Part shown: piece after piece, positions 15,232 through 17,145 of the stretch | How positions within the stretch are numbered: position 1 is the stretch's first letter | How the letters are laid out: every line of letters begins with the position of its first letter | Origin: JAJPJX01 sp964568355 | GTDB lineage: Bacteria > Acidobacteriota > Terriglobia > Bryobacterales > Bryobacteraceae | Assembly: GCA_964568355.1 (NCBI GenBank) | Contig: CAZMRK010000432.1 | Span: 1 to 17,145 of the forward strand | Direction: 5' to 3' | DNA length: 17,145 bases | Program-made: the position numbers and the translations under genes | The notes under the pieces: model-generated | Seen by the model: the letters and a program-made list of their open reading frames with translations, nothing else | Database searches by the model: none | What the model was told of the DNA's origin: nothing

Positions 15232-17135
15232 GGTTCAATCTCCACCGGGCTACGTGGCCAGAACCACCCAATTACGCCAGCCGAGCCCAGCACCAGGCCA
15301 ACGTAGTACCACTCGAACCGGAAAATCGAACCGATCAGGCCCGTCGTGATCAGCAACGCGGCGATCAGCGGCCAGATGGATAGCCCCGGCAGCACGTACC
15401 GATGCTGCGGTTCCGCATCGGCGATGCTGGTCACAAGGACTTCCCGGCGGTCATTTCGCAGCCCGACGACCACGATGTGTTCGTCTTCTGGAGTCCAGAG
15501 CGGATAGCGGCTTGTGGCAGCGGGGAGGTGGAGAAAGCTGAACGGCGTCGGCGGTGAAGCCGAGGCCCATTCGAGCGTACCGGCATCCCACGGATTCGAT
15601 CCTGCCCGCTCGCCGGATCGCCGGCTTCTCCAAACATTGACCATGAACAGGATGCCGCCCGCCAAAATGATCAGGGCTCCCGCCGTCGCGGTCAGATTGG
15701 CCGCGCCCCACCCCATTGCTGCCGGATAGGTATAGATGCGGCGCGTCATTCCTTTCAACCCGAGAATGTGGAGCGGGAAAAACGTCAGGTTGAAACCGGC
15801 GAACAGGGTCCAAAAGCTGACCCTTCCCAGCCTCTCGTTCATCATCCGGCCGGTGAACTTGGGAAACCAGTGATGGAATGCCCCAAATAGAGGAAACAAG
15901 GCGCCCCCGATGAGTACATAGTGGAAATGCGCGACGACGAAAGCGGTGTCGTGTACCTGCAGGTCCAGAGGCACCGCCGCCAGCATGATCCCGCTCAACC
16001 CACCCATGACAAAGATGAAGAGGAAACCGAACACGAAATGAACGGCGGTGGTGAGCCGAAGGCGTCCCGACCAAAGCGTAGCGAGCCAGCAAAAGACCTG
16101 CACTCCGCTGGTGATGCCAATCATCATGCTGGCCGCGGTGAAGAACGCCTCCCCGACCTGCGGCAGGCCGGTGGCGAACATATGGTGAACCCAGAGGCCG
16201 AAACCAATGAAGGCTGTGGAGACCAGCGAAAGGACCATGGCCGGATAGCCGAAGATCGCCCGGCGCGTGTGCGTTTCCAGGATGGCTGAAACCATTCCCA
16301 GTGCCGGAATCAGGATGAGATACACCTCCGGATGCGCGAAAAACCAAAAGACGTGCTGGTAGAGAAGAGGGTCGCCGCCCTCGGCCGGATTGGCAAAATG
16401 CGTGCCAATGGTCCGGTCCGTGAGCAGGAAGAAGTTGCTTGCGATCATTACAGCCGGCATCGCAAACAGGATCATCATCGACTGCACGAGCATGGCCCAG
16501 CAAAACATGGGAATGCGATTCAGCGACATGCCCGGCGCCCGCATTTTCAAAATGGTCGCCGCGAGTTCAGCCGCCACGCACATCGCCGAGATCTCGCTGA
16601 AGGTAACCATTTGCGCCCACACATCCACCCGCTTTCCGGGCGAGTACACCGGGCCGGCCAGCGGCGGATAAGCGAACCACCCCGCATCCGGGCCTGTATT
16701 TGTGAAGAGGCCCCAATAAAGAAGCATGCAGCCGATCACGTACATCCAGTAGCCAAACGCGTTCAGCCGCGGAAAGGCGACATTTCGCGTCCCCAGCATC
16801 AGGGGAACCAGATACACGCCCATGCCTTCCATAACAGGAACGGCGAACAGGAACATCATGTTCGTCCCGTGAACGGTGAAGAGCTGGTTGTACCGGTCAG
16901 GGCTGAGAAACGCGTTGTTGGGAACGGCGAGCTGGAACCGCATCAGCAAGGCCTCCACACCGCCGGCCAACAGAAACAGGAATGCCGTTACGATGTAGCG
17001 CATTCCGATTACCTGATAGTTGGTGGCGGAAAACCATGCCAGCACGCCGGAGGGTCGCGACCAGGCGTGATCGAGGTCGCGGCGGGCCCGTTCCTCGTCA
17101 ATCTGCCGGACCGGAGTGTCGATCAGTGGAGTCAT
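15228..17135 (-). CDS. Cytochrome c oxidase subunit I, CoxN-like alternative type, with C-terminal two-helix extension
   Basis: Catalytic heme-copper oxidase subunit, 635 aa, reducing O2 at a haem-CuB centre. All metal ligands are present: H89 (TVHGT) and H405 for low-spin haem, H403 for the high-spin haem, and H268, H317 and H318 for CuB. Y272 of HPEVY is the cross-linking Tyr and E270 the gating Glu. H395-D396 fit the Mg site. Two proton-path residues differ from mitochondrial-type enzymes: N118 (RNVAFPR) replaces the D-channel Asp and Q346 (SGVQVF) replaces the K-channel Lys. After 12 helices, NPWDAGTLEW (514-523) leads into a soluble stretch and two extra helices (about 586-628). The ATG at 17135 is 10 bp from the window edge, so the upstream gene (probably subunit II) is not seen. 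Confidence 0.94.
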   Translation of the reverse strand: MTPLIDTPVRQIDEERARRDLDHAWSRPSGVLAWFSATNYQVIGMRYIVTAFLFLLAGGVEALLMRFQLAVPNNAFLSPDRYNQLFTVHGTNMMFLFAVPVMEGMGVYLVPLMLGTRNVAFPRLNAFGYWMYVIGCMLLYWGLFTNTGPDAGWFAYPPLAGPVYSPGKRVDVWAQMVTFSEISAMCVAAELAATILKMRAPGMSLNRIPMFCWAMLVQSMMILFAMPAVMIASNFFLLTDRTIGTHFANPAEGGDPLLYQHVFWFFAHPEVYLILIPALGMVSAILETHTRRAIFGYPAMVLSLVSTAFIGFGLWVHHMFATGLPQVGEAFFTAASMMIGITSGVQVFCWLATLWSGRLRLTTAVHFVFGFLFIFVMGGLSGIMLAAVPLDLQVHDTAFVVAHFHYVLIGGALFPLFGAFHHWFPKFTGRMMNERLGRVSFWTLFAGFNLTFFPLHILGLKGMTRRIYTYPAAMGWGAANLTATAGALIILAGGILFMVNVWRSRRSGERAGSNPWDAGTLEWASASPPTPFSFLHLPAATSRYPLWTPEDEHIVVVGLRNDRREVLVTSIADAEPQHRYVLPGLSIWPLIAALLITTGLIGSIFRFEWYYVGLVLGSAGVIGWFWPRSPVEIEP

Positions 17136-17145
17136 TGCAAGCTCT

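Overview
The window most resembles an Acidobacteriota chromosome, probably from the Solibacter/Bryobacter side of the phylum. This is judged from remembered protein families; no search was run. The pointers are a large Oar-like TonB-dependent receptor with an N-terminal carboxypeptidase-regulatory-like domain, a secreted SMP-30/gluconolactonase-type protein, an imuA-imuB-dnaE2 mutagenesis cassette, a CoxMNOP-like alternative cytochrome oxidase operon, and high GC.

Layout. Bases 1-170 hold no gene I can support. A tRNA-Phe(GAA) lies at 171-246, followed by two inverted repeats (278-309 and 324-357). A strong promoter (410-439) then precedes the receptor gene (486-3815, +). Converging on it 19 bp away is a small unrecognised gene (3835-4305, -). 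A 367-bp gap follows, then the SMP-30-like gene (4673-5704, +), which converges on the next block.

From 5986 to 17135 every gene is on the minus strand. In transcription order: cytochrome oxidase subunit I (17135-15228), subunit III (15231-14614), a small three-helix membrane protein (14617-14276) and ctaG-like (14279-13395), each joined to the next by a 4-bp ATGA overlap. Next come a mono-haem cytochrome c lipoprotein (13288-12920, probable TTG start) and a GlcG/HbpS-like protein (12903-12508). Subunit II is not in the window and probably lies just beyond the right edge. After that come a class I methyltransferase (12454-11606), a PhnB-like VOC protein (11492-11073) and imuA-imuB-dnaE2 (11038-5986). 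In the cassette ImuA and ImuB are mutasome accessory factors and DnaE2 is the error-prone polymerase. Its promoter carries a perfect 8-bp-arm palindrome over the -10 element, which looks like an operator.

The best leads are: (1) the imuA operator-like palindrome; (2) a pair of about 83-bp intergenic repeats (11501-11583 and 13311-13393, 89% identical over 80 bp, able to form hairpins) lying just after a stop codon and just before the next start, one of which spoils start calling for the cytochrome c gene; (3) an oxidase subunit I with Asn at the D-channel Asp position and Gln at the K-channel Lys position; (4) an ImuB that lacks about 60-80 N-terminal residues. I see no CRISPR array, insertion sequence, phage gene or defence island.
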